33,575 bases of DNA from an uncultured Acidobacteriaceae bacterium (lineage in GTDB: Bacteria > Acidobacteriota > Terriglobia > Terriglobales > Acidobacteriaceae), in the NCBI GenBank assembly GCA_903911925.1, contig CAIWFH010000096.1, positions 1-33,575 on the forward strand. The letters are read 5' to 3'. The position numbers and the translations under genes are program-made. This document shows positions 15,506 to 24,104 of the stretch, piece by piece; position 1 is the stretch's first letter, and every line of letters begins with the position of its first letter. The notes under the pieces are model-generated. The model ran no database searches. It was given only the letters and a program-made list of their open reading frames with translations, and was not told the origin of the DNA.

Positions 15506-18500
15506 TCATTGACTGCCGTTCGGCTCCAAAAGAGGCTTGGTTGAAGTGACAGTTACTACAACCTGCTGCAGCGGCAGCGAACTGGAGGCCTGGTGCTTTG
15601 AATCGCCGCTGTAAGCGGCGGTCAGCACGTGGGTTCCAACGCTGAGGCCGGTGAGGTAGAGTTTGGCCTTGCCGCCGGCAAGCGAGGCAGCGGCAAGATT
15701 CTTGCCACCCTCCGAGAGGGTGATTGTTCCGCCCGGGGTAACCGAGCCGGACTGATTTGCAACCGCGGCGTTGAGGACAACTGATTGGCCTTTGCGGGCT
15801 GGGTTGAGAGCCGAAGCGAGAGTTGTGGTTGTCTTGGGTACGGAAGTGACGGCCTTGTTGACGACCAGCGTAACCGTGCCTGTGGCCGAAAGGTAGTTGG
15901 CCTTGTCGGTTGGCGTGAAGGCAACATTCAACGGGATATTGCCCACAGTGTTCATAGCGGTGCCCGCAGGCGGAGTGTAGACGAACGTTCCCGGCACGGG
16001 ATTGTTGTTATAAATGCCCGTGGCGTTGAGCTGCGTGGCTGAGAGCTTGGTGCCGGTGGTGACTGGTGCAGGTGTAGCCCAGTTGATATAGGGCTGGGCC
16101 TGCGTGACGGAGAAGGTGACGGCGGCGCTGGTAGCAACCGCGTCGGCGGTATCGCCACTGTAAGCCGCGGTTATGGAGTACTTGGCCACGGCGAGAGTGT
16201 TGTACAGAAGCGGGTACTGGAGCGAACTGTTGCCGCTGAAACCGGGCAGCAACGTTTGCGCAGCGGAGGTGGTTTTTGTGTTGTTGGAGAGATTGGTGAG
16301 TGCAAAGGTGACCGTGCCGGTGGGCGGGCTGGGCGGAGCCGGAGTCGTGCCCGCGTTGGAAACGGTGACGTTACCCGTAACGAATGCACCATAGGTAAAG
16401 CTGCCATTCGCAATTGGACTGGTGACAGTGACGGTGGGCGTTACCTGGATGGCGGTAATCGGGACGAGTGAACTGGAGCCAGAGGCGTTGATCGAGTCGC
16501 CGCTGTAGTTGGCTTGGAGCGTGAATTTTCCGACAGGCAGACCCTTGATGTTGAACGAAGGAATAGTGCTTTGACTGGTGCCCGGCGTGGGGATGAGCGT
16601 GTTTGGGCCATAGGACAGCGAAGTCTTCAGGTCTGAACTGACTGCCGTCACGGTGACCGTTCCAGTAGGCGGCGCCTGGGTGAAGGCGATGTTGTTGGCC
16701 ACTGTGAGGCTGACCGGGATGGGCGCGCCAGCCAGGAACTGGGCGTTGGCCGCAGGGGAGTTGAAGGCAAATGCGGGTGTGGCGGGGCTGGCCAGAGCGA
16801 GTCCGGAGAGGTTGATGGTGTTCTGGAAGCTGGCCGTGTTGTCGGCAAGGGTGACGGTGGCAGTGCGCACGCCGGGGGCCGTGGGTTTGAAGAGGAAGCC
16901 CAGTTGGCAACTGCGGCCGGACTTGAGCGGCGCGGTCCAGTTGCAGGTGGTTGTCATCGGGTCGATGGCAAAGTCGCCGGGGCTGGTAACAGACAGCGAT
17001 TGGTTGGCGACGATCAGATCGTCGTTGCCTGTGTTGGTCAACTGAACGGTCTGCGCCGTTGAGGTTTTGCCCACGATGGTGAAGCCGAAGTTGGCCTGGC
17101 CGGCGGGGCCAATCTGGCGGAGCACGTAACTGGGCGGATTGCCCAAAAGCAGCGCGAGGGCGGGGTTCTGGCTGGCGGTATAGAGAACGCCGTTTGAGTC
17201 GACGGCCACGCCGGTGGCCTGGCTGAGAGTGGCCGCGGTGGCCGGGCCGCCGTCTCCGGTGTATCCGGCACCCAATGCGTTGTTGCCGGCCACTGTGCGG
17301 ATGAGTCCGCTGTAGCTGTCAACGCGGCGGATGACGTTGTTGTCGCTGTCTACAAAGTACATGTTGCCAGCACCGTCAAAGGTGATGCCGCCCAGGTTTT
17401 GTCCCATCTGCGCGGTCAGGGCCTTCACGCTATTGCCGGCGTAGCCGCACCGGCCGTTGCCGGAGGCTATCCAGTTCGTCTTTGCGTCCAGGTTGTACCC
17501 CAGAATCTGGCAGGGCGTGCCGGTCGCTGTTTGAAACAAGGAATATAGGTTGTTGGCGCCGTCCAGGCCGAAGGGCTGTGCATAGAACATCTCGACGAGA
17601 TCATGAAGCCCGCCCAGGACACTGAGGGATCCCAACTCCTCAATATCCTCGAAGATGACATCGCCGTTGGACGCCAGTCTGAGCCAGGAGGGAGCATCGA
17701 GTTTGACGTCGCTCGGTGAGCAGGCATCATTTACGTGACAAGATCTCATGTTGCTCTCGCCAAGGCCAGCGAAACCGTAGGTATCGCCCATGAAACTGAC
17801 ATCGATGGAGTGCGCGTTTTTCTCGGCAGTCCAAAAAAAGAAGGTCGGGTCCACGGTGAAGCCAATGGGCTGGTCCAGGTAGACATTGAGGTTGTGATCG
17901 GTGGGTGTGGCCGCGGTCATGTGGGTTGTGCCGCCGCCAATGAGCGTGGCTATCGACCCGCTGGAGTCCAACTGGTAGACGCGGCCGCTGTTCTTTTGGC
18001 CGCCGGTTCGCCCGACATACTGATCGGTGATGTAGAGGTTGTCGCCCAGATCGACGACCACGTCGCCGGGCGCGTAGAACATGGGAGCGCCATTGACGAC
18101 TGATTGCGGAATGGTTGTGATCTGCGCCGGGATGAAGGAGAGCGCGGGGCCGTAGGTCTCGGCCTGTACGCCGACGGACTCCGGCGATGCCTTTTCGGCG
18201 GTGGAGAACCCGACAAGGCCGGCCCGCTTGCCCGGCCCCTTTGCCTTGAAGGCCACAAGGACGGTGCAGGTGTCGCCGGGGCCATAAACCTGGTTGGCGC
18301 GGCAGGTTCCGCCTTCCACGTGGAAGTCATTGGTGGCTGCAATGCCGGTGACCTTGGTGGAGGCGTTGAAGGCCACCTCGACGACTTCAGTCACAGGTGC
18401 GCCCAACTGGACCCGCTGAGCGAAGACATGCGCTTCGCGAAGGGGTAACCCGGGTATCTGCTTGCGGAGAATGCCCGGCGACGCGTTGGGCTCGGCGCCG

Positions 18501-18619
18501 GCAGCCGAGGTGCGATCCACAAGGGTAATGCGAGGTTGGGGGGCGGGTGTTGCGCCCTGAAGGCAGGTTGCAGAAAGCAAGGACACAGCTAAGACATATG
18601 GAAACAACGAGCGTCCCAT
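15506..18619 (-). CDS. Large secreted NHL-repeat / Ig-like protein (1037 aa)
   Basis: The product has a signal peptide (about 1-22). An ASPM/Hydin-like segment follows (about 65-140). NHL-type propeller repeats come next (about 170-500), for example ITFDGAGNMYFVDSDNNVIR, RTVAGN and GDGGPATAATLSQATGVAVD. A choice-of-anchor-D-like domain follows (about 515-605, VQLTNTGNDDLIV ... FAIDPMTTTC). The C-terminal third holds bacterial Ig-like modules ending in A-x-Y-S-G-D (LQANYSGDS, ITAAYSGDT, LTAAYSGDS) and one MBG-like unit. The ATG at 18619 has GAGGAG 5 nt upstream. It is divergent from ruvC across about 200 bp of AT-rich sequence. Large extracellular proteins of this kind are common in Acidobacteria; ligand and role are unknown. 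No catalytic motif or LPxTG/PEP-CTERM anchor is seen. Confidence 0.8.
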   Translation of the reverse strand: MGRSLFPYVLAVSLLSATCLQGATPAPQPRITLVDRTSAAGAEPNASPGILRKQIPGLPLREAHVFAQRVQLGAPVTEVVEVAFNASTKVTGIAATNDFHVEGGTCRANQVYGPGDTCTVLVAFKAKGPGKRAGLVGFSTAEKASPESVGVQAETYGPALSFIPAQITTIPQSVVNGAPMFYAPGDVVVDLGDNLYITDQYVGRTGGQKNSGRVYQLDSSGSIATLIGGGTTHMTAATPTDHNLNVYLDQPIGFTVDPTFFFWTAEKNAHSIDVSFMGDTYGFAGLGESNMRSCHVNDACSPSDVKLDAPSWLRLASNGDVIFEDIEELGSLSVLGGLHDLVEMFYAQPFGLDGANNLYSLFQTATGTPCQILGYNLDAKTNWIASGNGRCGYAGNSVKALTAQMGQNLGGITFDGAGNMYFVDSDNNVIRRVDSYSGLIRTVAGNNALGAGYTGDGGPATAATLSQATGVAVDSNGVLYTASQNPALALLLGNPPSYVLRQIGPAGQANFGFTIVGKTSTAQTVQLTNTGNDDLIVANQSLSVTSPGDFAIDPMTTTCNWTAPLKSGRSCQLGFLFKPTAPGVRTATVTLADNTASFQNTINLSGLALASPATPAFAFNSPAANAQFLAGAPIPVSLTVANNIAFTQAPPTGTVTVTAVSSDLKTSLSYGPNTLIPTPGTSQSTIPSFNIKGLPVGKFTLQANYSGDSINASGSSSLVPITAIQVTPTVTVTSPIANGSFTYGAFVTGNVTVSNAGTTPAPPSPPTGTVTFALTNLSNNTKTTSAAQTLLPGFSGNSSLQYPLLYNTLAVAKYSITAAYSGDTADAVATSAAVTFSVTQAQPYINWATPAPVTTGTKLSATQLNATGIYNNNPVPGTFVYTPPAGTAMNTVGNIPLNVAFTPTDKANYLSATGTVTLVVNKAVTSVPKTTTTLASALNPARKGQSVVLNAAVANQSGSVTPGGTITLSEGGKNLAAASLAGGKAKLYLTGLSVGTHVLTAAYSGDSKHQASSSLPLQQVVVTVTSTKPLLEPNGSQ

Positions 18620-18781
18620 AAAATCTCCTCGTACTAATGCGTGTTGGTACTTGGCGGGATTGTATTTGCCCGAAATGAGGGATGGGAAGATGTTTTTTGA
18701 TTAGAAAACTAAATATTTTCAGGCATTTAAAACTGCCAACGAAGCTACTAACCGGCAATCGAGCGAGTCAAATTATAGGAT

Positions 18782-18810
18782 GTGACGAGAGTATGCATGT
18801 GGGGTAAACT
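18782..18810 (+). promoter_or_regulatory. Putative promoter for leaderless ruvC
   Basis: GTGACG (18782-18787) and TAAACT (18805-18810) are 17 bp apart, and the ATG at 18818 follows 7 nt after the -10 hexamer, which puts the transcription start at the start codon. No Shine-Dalgarno sequence precedes ruvC. Confidence 0.45.
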
Positions 18811-18817
18811 CAGGCTG

Positions 18818-19327
18818 ATGCGGGTCTTTGGAATCGATTGCGGGACCGAGACGACCGGGTTTGGCGTTGTGGAGTCGGACGCCGCCGCCAGGGAGCCCCG
18901 TCTGGTTCTGAAAGCCAAGGGGGCCATCCGGTTGGCCAAAAGCAAGACCACGCCCCAGCGGCTGAAGCAGGTATTCGAAGAGTTGTCAGCGGAGATGGAG
19001 CGCTGGAAGCCCGAGGTGGTGGCGATCGAGGAGGTTTTTTACTCAGTGAATCCCAAGTCGGCCCTGAAACTGGGGCAGGTGCGCGGAGTTGCGCTGCTGG
19101 CTGCGGCCCGCCAGGAGTTGCCGGTGGCGGAGTACGCTCCGTTGCGCATCAAGCAAAGCGTTGTGGGCTACGGGCTGGCCCAGAAGGAGCAGGTGCAGTT
19201 CATGGTGGCGCGCCTGCTGGGACTAGCTGAGTTGCCCGAGCCTTTTGACGTGGCCGATGCGCTTGCGGTGGCCATCTGCCACATTCACACCGCGCAGACG
19301 CTTATGGCGCAGGGAGCGGGGCGATGA
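18818..19327 (+). CDS. ruvC: Holliday junction resolvase RuvC
   Basis: RuvC (169 aa from ATG 18818) is the endonuclease that cuts Holliday junctions bound by RuvAB. The four acidic residues of the RNase H-like site are visible: D7 (GIDCG), E71 (VAIEEVFYS), D144 and D147 (FDVADALAVA). The family motif V-G-Y-G-L-A-Q-K-E-Q-V at 116-126 has Y where many RuvCs have N. I preferred M at 18818 over the ATGs at 18782 and 18797 because the family starts directly with the first strand (MRVFGID). ruvA and ruvB, often neighbours, are absent. The last bases overlap the next gene's start (ATGA). Confidence 0.93.
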   Translation: MRVFGIDCGTETTGFGVVESDAAAREPRLVLKAKGAIRLAKSKTTPQRLKQVFEELSAEMERWKPEVVAIEEVFYSVNPKSALKLGQVRGVALLAAARQELPVAEYAPLRIKQSVVGYGLAQKEQVQFMVARLLGLAELPEPFDVADALAVAICHIHTAQTLMAQGAGR

Positions 19328-19977
19328 GGGCGCTGTTGGTTGCATTGACGGCTGCGGCCCTGGCGCCGTTGGGATGGAGCGCGGCTGGTCCGGTGGTTCA
19401 GTTCGATTTCTCCAACCCGGGTCTTTCGCCTTCGCATTGGACCCTGACGATTTATTCCGATGGCAACGGGCATTTTCGCTCGGAACCTGGCAGCCAGCCC
19501 GCCGATGGGAAGAACGGGATTGAACCTCTTGCCGTGGATCGCGAAATCCGCATGACTCCGCAGTTTGCCCAGCGAGTGTTTCAGACCGCCCAGCGGCACA
19601 ACATGTTCAATGGCCAGTGCGACAGTCACTTGAAGGTGGCATTCCAGGGGTGGAAGAAGCTGAGCTACAGCGGGCCTGAAGGGGAAGGAATCTGCGAGTT
19701 CAATTATTCGAAAGACAAGGAGATCCAGGAACTCTCGGATTCGCTTGTATCCGTTGCAAACACGGTGACCGAAGGCGCGCGGCTTGAGAATCTTCTGCAT
19801 CACGATCCCCTTGGGCTGGACAGGGAGATGGAGTACCTGGTGGATGCGGCGGCAGACGGGCGCGCGCAACAGTTGTGCACAATCAGGGGTATCCTTGAAC
19901 ATCTAGCGGATGACGAAAACGTGCTGGATCGGGTAAGAAAGCGGGCCCGGGTGTTGCTGGATAAAGCGGAGAGATAG
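19324..19977 (+). CDS. Secreted protein of unknown function, coupled to ruvC
   Basis: A 217-aa protein with an N-terminal signal peptide (about 1-20, ending WSAAG). A beta-rich domain follows (VVQFDFSNPGLSPSHWTLTIYSDGNGHF), then helical sequence to the end. Two cysteines in the middle (NGQCDSH and EGICEFN) could form a disulphide after export. The start overlaps the ruvC stop by 4 bp, implying translational coupling, although a secreted protein and a Holliday junction resolvase have no evident shared job. I recognise no named family. Confidence 0.65.
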   Translation: MRALLVALTAAALAPLGWSAAGPVVQFDFSNPGLSPSHWTLTIYSDGNGHFRSEPGSQPADGKNGIEPLAVDREIRMTPQFAQRVFQTAQRHNMFNGQCDSHLKVAFQGWKKLSYSGPEGEGICEFNYSKDKEIQELSDSLVSVANTVTEGARLENLLHHDPLGLDREMEYLVDAAADGRAQQLCTIRGILEHLADDENVLDRVRKRARVLLDKAER

Positions 19978-20065
19978 TCATGGTTTCAAGAGGCTTTGCG
20001 CCACGACTTTTCCCCGCTTCGGGTGTTTAAACAGGTTGAGATGTATTGAGCGGTGGATGGTGTCA

Positions 20066-20080
20066 CGGGGCCTGGCCCCG
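20066..20080. promoter_or_regulatory. GC palindrome next to the FecR2 ribosome-binding site
   Basis: CGGGGCC-T-GGCCCCG is a 15-nt perfect palindrome ending directly before AAGGAC, the Shine-Dalgarno sequence of the FecR-domain gene at 20094. It could be a protein-binding site or a short RNA hairpin that influences initiation. Confidence 0.35.
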
Positions 20081-20093
20081 AAGGACGGAAATC

Positions 20094-21719
20094 ATGAAAG
20101 ACAACTGGTCGGTAATGAGATGGCGCGGCGCCGGCGTGGCGGGGCTGGTGGCAATGGCGCTGGGCGCGGCATTGCTGGCGCCACGCTTGAGTGCGGATGA
20201 CTCCGGACAGGCGGCGCGCGGGGTGCGCCTGAGCAGCGTAGAAGGAAAAGTGCAGGTTTCGCAGGGCGACGAGGTGCTTGCGGACCCCGCCGTAGCAAAT
20301 ACGCCTCTTTTCGAGGGAACCCAGGTAACCACGTCCGGTGGCGGACAGGCCGAGATTCAGTTTGAAGATGGCAGCGTGGCGCGCCTTTCACCCAACAGTT
20401 CATTGACTTTGAGCGTGTTGCGCGGGCAAGACGGCACCGGAGAATCGGAGATGGTGCTGGAGAGCGGCCTCGCATATTTTGAAGTGCAGGCGGGCAGCAC
20501 CGCGCAGATGCGCATTCGATTTGCCGATGCGGTGGTGACCGCGAGCGGATTCACGGTGGTGCGGATCAACCTGGATAATCCTCCGGGAGAACTGGCCGTC
20601 TTTTCAGGCAATGCCCACGTTGAGCGCGGCAGTGCCACGGCGCTTGACCTGCGCGGCGGGCAAAGCGTGGCGCTCAACGGCGCCGACCCGACTCACAACA
20701 ATGTCTCGGAGACGATTGAGACCGATTCATGGGATGCCTGGAATGCCGATCGGGACCAGGCTCTGCAGGCTGAGTACGGTTCGCAGTCCGCTGCGACCAA
20801 GAGCTTTGCCGATAGCAACAACCCGGCCTGGGCCGACCTTGATTCCAACGGCAATTGGTATAACGTACCGGGACAGGGCTACGTGTGGTCGCCTACCGAC
20901 GCTTCCAACCCGGAATGGGACCCGTACGGGAACGGCTACTGGATGTTTACGCCGCGCTTTGGATACATCTGGGTCTCGGGCGACGCCTGGGGGTACCTGC
21001 CTTACCAGTGCGGCTCGTGGAACTACTTTGACTCGTTTGGCTGGGGCTGGGCGCCCGGAGGGATGTGCAATCCCTGGTGGGGTATGGGCGGCTGGCGACA
21101 CAACGTGGGCTACGGGCCGGGCGGGTATCGTCCACCCAGGCGGCCGCATCCCGGTCCTGGCCGGCCTGAGCCGCGACCCATTAGCGGCCCTTCAGGAAAC
21201 AGGGCAAAGATCATAGCGCAACCGGTCATTCCGGTCAGCCGGCGGCTGGGCGGCGTGACGGGAGTTCTGCCGGTGCGTGACAGGAATACCCCGGTGGTGA
21301 TTGCCGGACATGCTATTAGACCGGATATTCCTGTCGCATCGCGGCCGGTGTATCAAGGCTCGAACTCAGGGTTTGCGAATCGCCCGCAACCTGTCAATGC
21401 CGGGGGGGCGAGGGTGCCCGGCGGGATAAATTCCGGGGTTCGTCCGACAAATCCGACAGCGCCGGGATTCTACGTTGGCAGCCAGCGTCCGGCTCCTCCG
21501 AGCCACTCCGTGTCTGCTCCAAGTCATCCATCGGGCGGTGGCGGATCGAGTGGCCATCCCTCAAGCGGCGGCAGTTCACACCCCAGCGGTGGTAGCGCTG
21601 GCGGCGGCGGAGGCCACAGCAGCGGCGGTGGAGGTGGCGGCGGAGGCCACAGCGGTGGCGGTGGTGGAGGTGGCGGCGGAGGCCACAGCAGCGGTGGCGG
21701 CAGTGGTGGGCACCACTAG
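20094..21719 (+). CDS. Secreted FecR-domain protein with WG-rich repeats (copy 2)
   Basis: A 541-aa paralogue of the protein at 4327-5736. Order: basic start and hydrophobic segment (about 11-32, a signal peptide or anchor); FecR-type domain (about 45-195, with LFEGTQVTTSGGGQAEIQFE and VARLSPNSSL); Trp/Gly/Tyr-rich DUF6600-like units (about 245-333, NGNWYNVPGQGYVW, NPEWDPYGNGYW, GYIWVSGDAWGYLPY, GWGWAPGG). A Pro-rich linker follows, then a tail of about 50 residues made almost only of Gly, His and Ser. The ATG at 20094 has AAGGA 8 nt upstream; a TTG at 20046 is an unlikely alternative. The tail may bind metal through its histidines or simply be disordered. A terminator for this gene lies inside the convergent rsmA. 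Confidence 0.75.
   Translation: MKDNWSVMRWRGAGVAGLVAMALGAALLAPRLSADDSGQAARGVRLSSVEGKVQVSQGDEVLADPAVANTPLFEGTQVTTSGGGQAEIQFEDGSVARLSPNSSLTLSVLRGQDGTGESEMVLESGLAYFEVQAGSTAQMRIRFADAVVTASGFTVVRINLDNPPGELAVFSGNAHVERGSATALDLRGGQSVALNGADPTHNNVSETIETDSWDAWNADRDQALQAEYGSQSAATKSFADSNNPAWADLDSNGNWYNVPGQGYVWSPTDASNPEWDPYGNGYWMFTPRFGYIWVSGDAWGYLPYQCGSWNYFDSFGWGWAPGGMCNPWWGMGGWRHNVGYGPGGYRPPRRPHPGPGRPEPRPISGPSGNRAKIIAQPVIPVSRRLGGVTGVLPVRDRNTPVVIAGHAIRPDIPVASRPVYQGSNSGFANRPQPVNAGGARVPGGINSGVRPTNPTAPGFYVGSQRPAPPSHSVSAPSHPSGGGGSSGHPSSGGSSHPSGGSAGGGGGHSSGGGGGGGGHSGGGGGGGGGGHSSGGGSGGHH
21541..21716 (+). repeat. Gly/His/Ser low-complexity coding repeat
   Basis: This stretch consists of GGC/GGT/GGA-type codons with regular CAC-AGC insertions, encoding alternating G-runs and G-H-S groups. 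Such sequence is prone to slippage, so the length may vary between strains. Confidence 0.65.
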
Positions 21720-21721
21720 AT

Positions 21722-22558
21722 TCATGGAGTTTCAGCAGAAGGAGCTACTTCGCCAAGCGGAGTGGCTCTTTCTTTTGCCAGGAACTTCCATAGGGACGCG
21801 AACGCTTCAACGGTGAGCGCTTCAGAACGCGCCTGCGCCGGGACTTGAGCGGCTTCAAGCGCGGCTACGATGGCTTGCGGCGGATAACCGGCAGCGCGGA
21901 GGTTATTCGATAGCGTCTTTCTTTTTTGCGCGAAGACCTGGCGCACGAAGCGCTGGAAGCCGGCTTCGTCAATACCCAACTCCTCGATGCGGGGCGCGAA
22001 ACGCCAGCGGAAGACCGTGGAGTGGACGTCGGGCGGCGGAGAAAAGGCGGCGGGCGGCAGGGTGAAGAGCTTTTGCACCGGGCCGTACAACTGCACGGTC
22101 ACAGAGAGCAGGCCGTAGTCGCGCGAACCTGGATCTGCGGCAATGCGATCGGCCACTTCGCGCTGAACCATGAGAACTGCGAGGTCGAGCGAGGCATGGC
22201 TGGCTGCCAGCTTGAGCAGAATCTGCGAGGTGATGTAGTAGGGCAGGTTGCCCACCACGGGCAGACTATGGCCGGCGGCCGCGGCGGCTGCGGCAAAGTC
22301 GAAATGCAAAACGTCCTGCGTGAGGACCGTGACGCGCTCCGGAGAAAACTGCGAGCGCAGGTGGACGGCAAGGTCGTGGTCCAGCTCGACGGCCAGCACA
22401 TGGGCGGCGCGGGCGGCCAGGGCTCCGGTAATGGCTCCAGCGCCGGGGCCAATTTCTACTACGGTGCGGCCGGAGAGATCGCCAAGGGAAGCGGCAATAC
22501 GCTGGACGGCATCGGTGTCGTTGAGGAAGTTTTGTCCGAGCTTGGGTTTGGAGGGCAT
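21722..22558 (-). CDS. rsmA: 16S rRNA (adenine(1518)-N6/adenine(1519)-N6)-dimethyltransferase RsmA (KsgA)
   Basis: RsmA/KsgA dimethylates two adjacent adenines in the terminal hairpin of 16S rRNA late in 30S assembly, using S-adenosylmethionine. From ATG 22558 the protein is 278 aa. Motifs: GQNFL (8-12), SAM-binding E-I-G-P-G-A-G (35-41), V-E-L-D (57-60), Q-D-V-L (81-84), and the catalytic N-L-P-Y-Y (104-108), followed by a C-terminal helical domain. I chose the ATG at 22558 over 22594 because AAGGA lies 5 nt upstream and the family begins just before GQNFL. It is divergent from glgA by 80 bp and its 3' end is convergent with the FecR2 gene, with only 2 bp between stops. Confidence 0.93.
   Translation of the reverse strand: MPSKPKLGQNFLNDTDAVQRIAASLGDLSGRTVVEIGPGAGAITGALAARAAHVLAVELDHDLAVHLRSQFSPERVTVLTQDVLHFDFAAAAAAAGHSLPVVGNLPYYITSQILLKLAASHASLDLAVLMVQREVADRIAADPGSRDYGLLSVTVQLYGPVQKLFTLPPAAFSPPPDVHSTVFRWRFAPRIEELGIDEAGFQRFVRQVFAQKRKTLSNNLRAAGYPPQAIVAALEAAQVPAQARSEALTVEAFASLWKFLAKERATPLGEVAPSAETP
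21741..21776 (+). terminator. Rho-independent terminator of FecR2, inside rsmA
   Basis: The arms at 21741-21753 (GGAGCTACTTCGC) and 21757-21769 (GCGGAGTGGCTCT) form 13 continuous pairs (three of them G-U) with a 3-nt loop, followed by TTCTTTT. It starts 21 bp after the FecR2 stop and lies within the last codons of rsmA on the other strand. Confidence 0.65.
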
Positions 22559-22625
22559 GGGCTTCCTTGATGGTAGATGAGAGCGGCGGGGCAATGCGCG
22601 AATGCGCTTAAAAGGATGAGCGTAG

Positions 22626-22641
22626 TAGACTTGCCCTGATG
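22626..22641 (+). promoter_or_regulatory. Putative -10 element for leaderless glgA
   Basis: TAGACT (22626-22631) ends 7 nt before the glgA ATG at 22639. No Shine-Dalgarno sequence lies at a useful distance (AAAAGGA is about 22 nt upstream). No clear -35 element is seen. Confidence 0.35.
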
Positions 22642-24096
22642 CATATCGTCTTTGCCGCTTCTGAATGCGTTCCCTTTGCCAAGACCGGCGGGCTCGCCGA
22701 TGTTGTTGGCGCGCTGCCCCCGGAACTGGTGAAACTGGGGCACGAGGTTACGGTTTACCTGCCGCTCTATGCCGGGGTGGAGCGGCATATTGAGGGCGAG
22801 TGGAAGTATGCAATTCGTTCCATCACTATCCCTTTCGAGTACTACAACCGCTTTGCGGGGATTGTGGACGGCGGCAAGCGGGCAGGGGTGCAGTATTACT
22901 TTATGGATTGTCCGGAACTCTTTGACAGGGAAGAACTTTACGGCCCCAAGGGCGGGGAGTTTCCCAACAACTGGGAGCGCTTTGGGCTTTACTGCCGGGC
23001 GGTGCTTGAAGCCGCGAAACTGCTGGGCGTGCCGGAGATTTTTCACGTGCATGACTGGCAGGCGGCGCTGATTCCCGTTTACCTGCGCACTACTTATGCA
23101 GCCGATCCGCAACTGGGGCGCGCGGGTACGGTGCTGACCATTCACAATGCCGGCTACCAGGGATGGTTTCCGCCGCCGACTACCGAGCGGCTGCTGTTTC
23201 CCTGGGACCTGTTCACGATGGACAAACTGGAGCAGTTCGACACCTTCAACTTTCTGAAGGGCGGCCTGATTTACTCAGACATTTTGACAACCGTGAGCCG
23301 CAAATACGCCGAGGAGATTCAAACGCCGGAGTTCGGCGAGAAACTGGACAGCGTGCTGCGGGGACGCTCGGCGGATGTGCGCGGGATTTTGAACGGCGTG
23401 GACTATGCCAAGTGGGACCCGGCGACGGACAAGCACCTGGCGGCGAGATTTTCGCCGGAAGATTTGAGCGGCAAGGCAGCGTGCCGCGAGGATCTGCTTC
23501 ATGCGTTTGGAATGGAGCATGTTGGCCCGGCAACGCCGATTATCGGCATTGTGTCGCGATTTGCCGCGCAAAAGGGCTTTGACCTTGTGGAGCAGATTGC
23601 GCCTCTGCTGGTCGATCGCGATGTCGCCGTGCTGGCGCTGGGTTCAGGCGAGCCGAGATATGAGAAATTCTTCCGTGACTGGGCCTTCTGGCACAAGGCG
23701 AACGTGGGCGTACAGATTCGCTACGATGACTCGCTGGCGCACAAGATCGAGGCCGGGTCGGATATGTTCCTGATGCCTTCGCGCTACGAACCGTGCGGCT
23801 TGAACCAGATCTATTCGCTCAAATACGGCGCAGTGCCCGTGGTGCGTGCTACCGGCGGTTTGGACGACACCATCGAAGAATGGGATGCGGAGAAGGGAAC
23901 TGGGACCGGCTTCAAGTTTGGCGGCTACAGCGCGGCGGGGCTGATGACGGCTATCGACCGGGCGCTGGCTGCGTTCCAAGACAAGAGCGGCTGGAAGCGG
24001 CTGATGCTGAATGGAATGGCGCGCAATTACAGTTGGGAACAGCCGGCGCGGGAGTACGCGGCGGTTTATAAGGAAGTGGCGGGACGGCGAAATTAA
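22639..24096 (+). CDS. glgA: Glycogen synthase GlgA (ADP-glucose, GT5)
   Basis: GlgA (485 aa) extends alpha-1,4-glucan chains from ADP-glucose in the cytoplasm. It is a GT-B fold enzyme of family GT5: the N-terminal K-T-G-G-L motif (15-19) binds the nucleotide sugar, and HVHDW (136-140) and TIHNAGYQG (167-175) line the cleft. R307 and K312 lie in SRFAAQKG, and E384 lies in S-R-Y-E-P-C-G, followed by G-G-L-D-D-T-I. Length is normal. Other glycogen genes (glgC, glgB, glgP) are not in the window. A 65-codon ORF with a good ribosome-binding site starts 9 bp after the stop. Confidence 0.95.
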   Translation: MHIVFAASECVPFAKTGGLADVVGALPPELVKLGHEVTVYLPLYAGVERHIEGEWKYAIRSITIPFEYYNRFAGIVDGGKRAGVQYYFMDCPELFDREELYGPKGGEFPNNWERFGLYCRAVLEAAKLLGVPEIFHVHDWQAALIPVYLRTTYAADPQLGRAGTVLTIHNAGYQGWFPPPTTERLLFPWDLFTMDKLEQFDTFNFLKGGLIYSDILTTVSRKYAEEIQTPEFGEKLDSVLRGRSADVRGILNGVDYAKWDPATDKHLAARFSPEDLSGKAACREDLLHAFGMEHVGPATPIIGIVSRFAAQKGFDLVEQIAPLLVDRDVAVLALGSGEPRYEKFFRDWAFWHKANVGVQIRYDDSLAHKIEAGSDMFLMPSRYEPCGLNQIYSLKYGAVPVVRATGGLDDTIEEWDAEKGTGTGFKFGGYSAAGLMTAIDRALAAFQDKSGWKRLMLNGMARNYSWEQPAREYAAVYKEVAGRRN

Positions 24097-24104
24097 GGAG
24101 CGCG

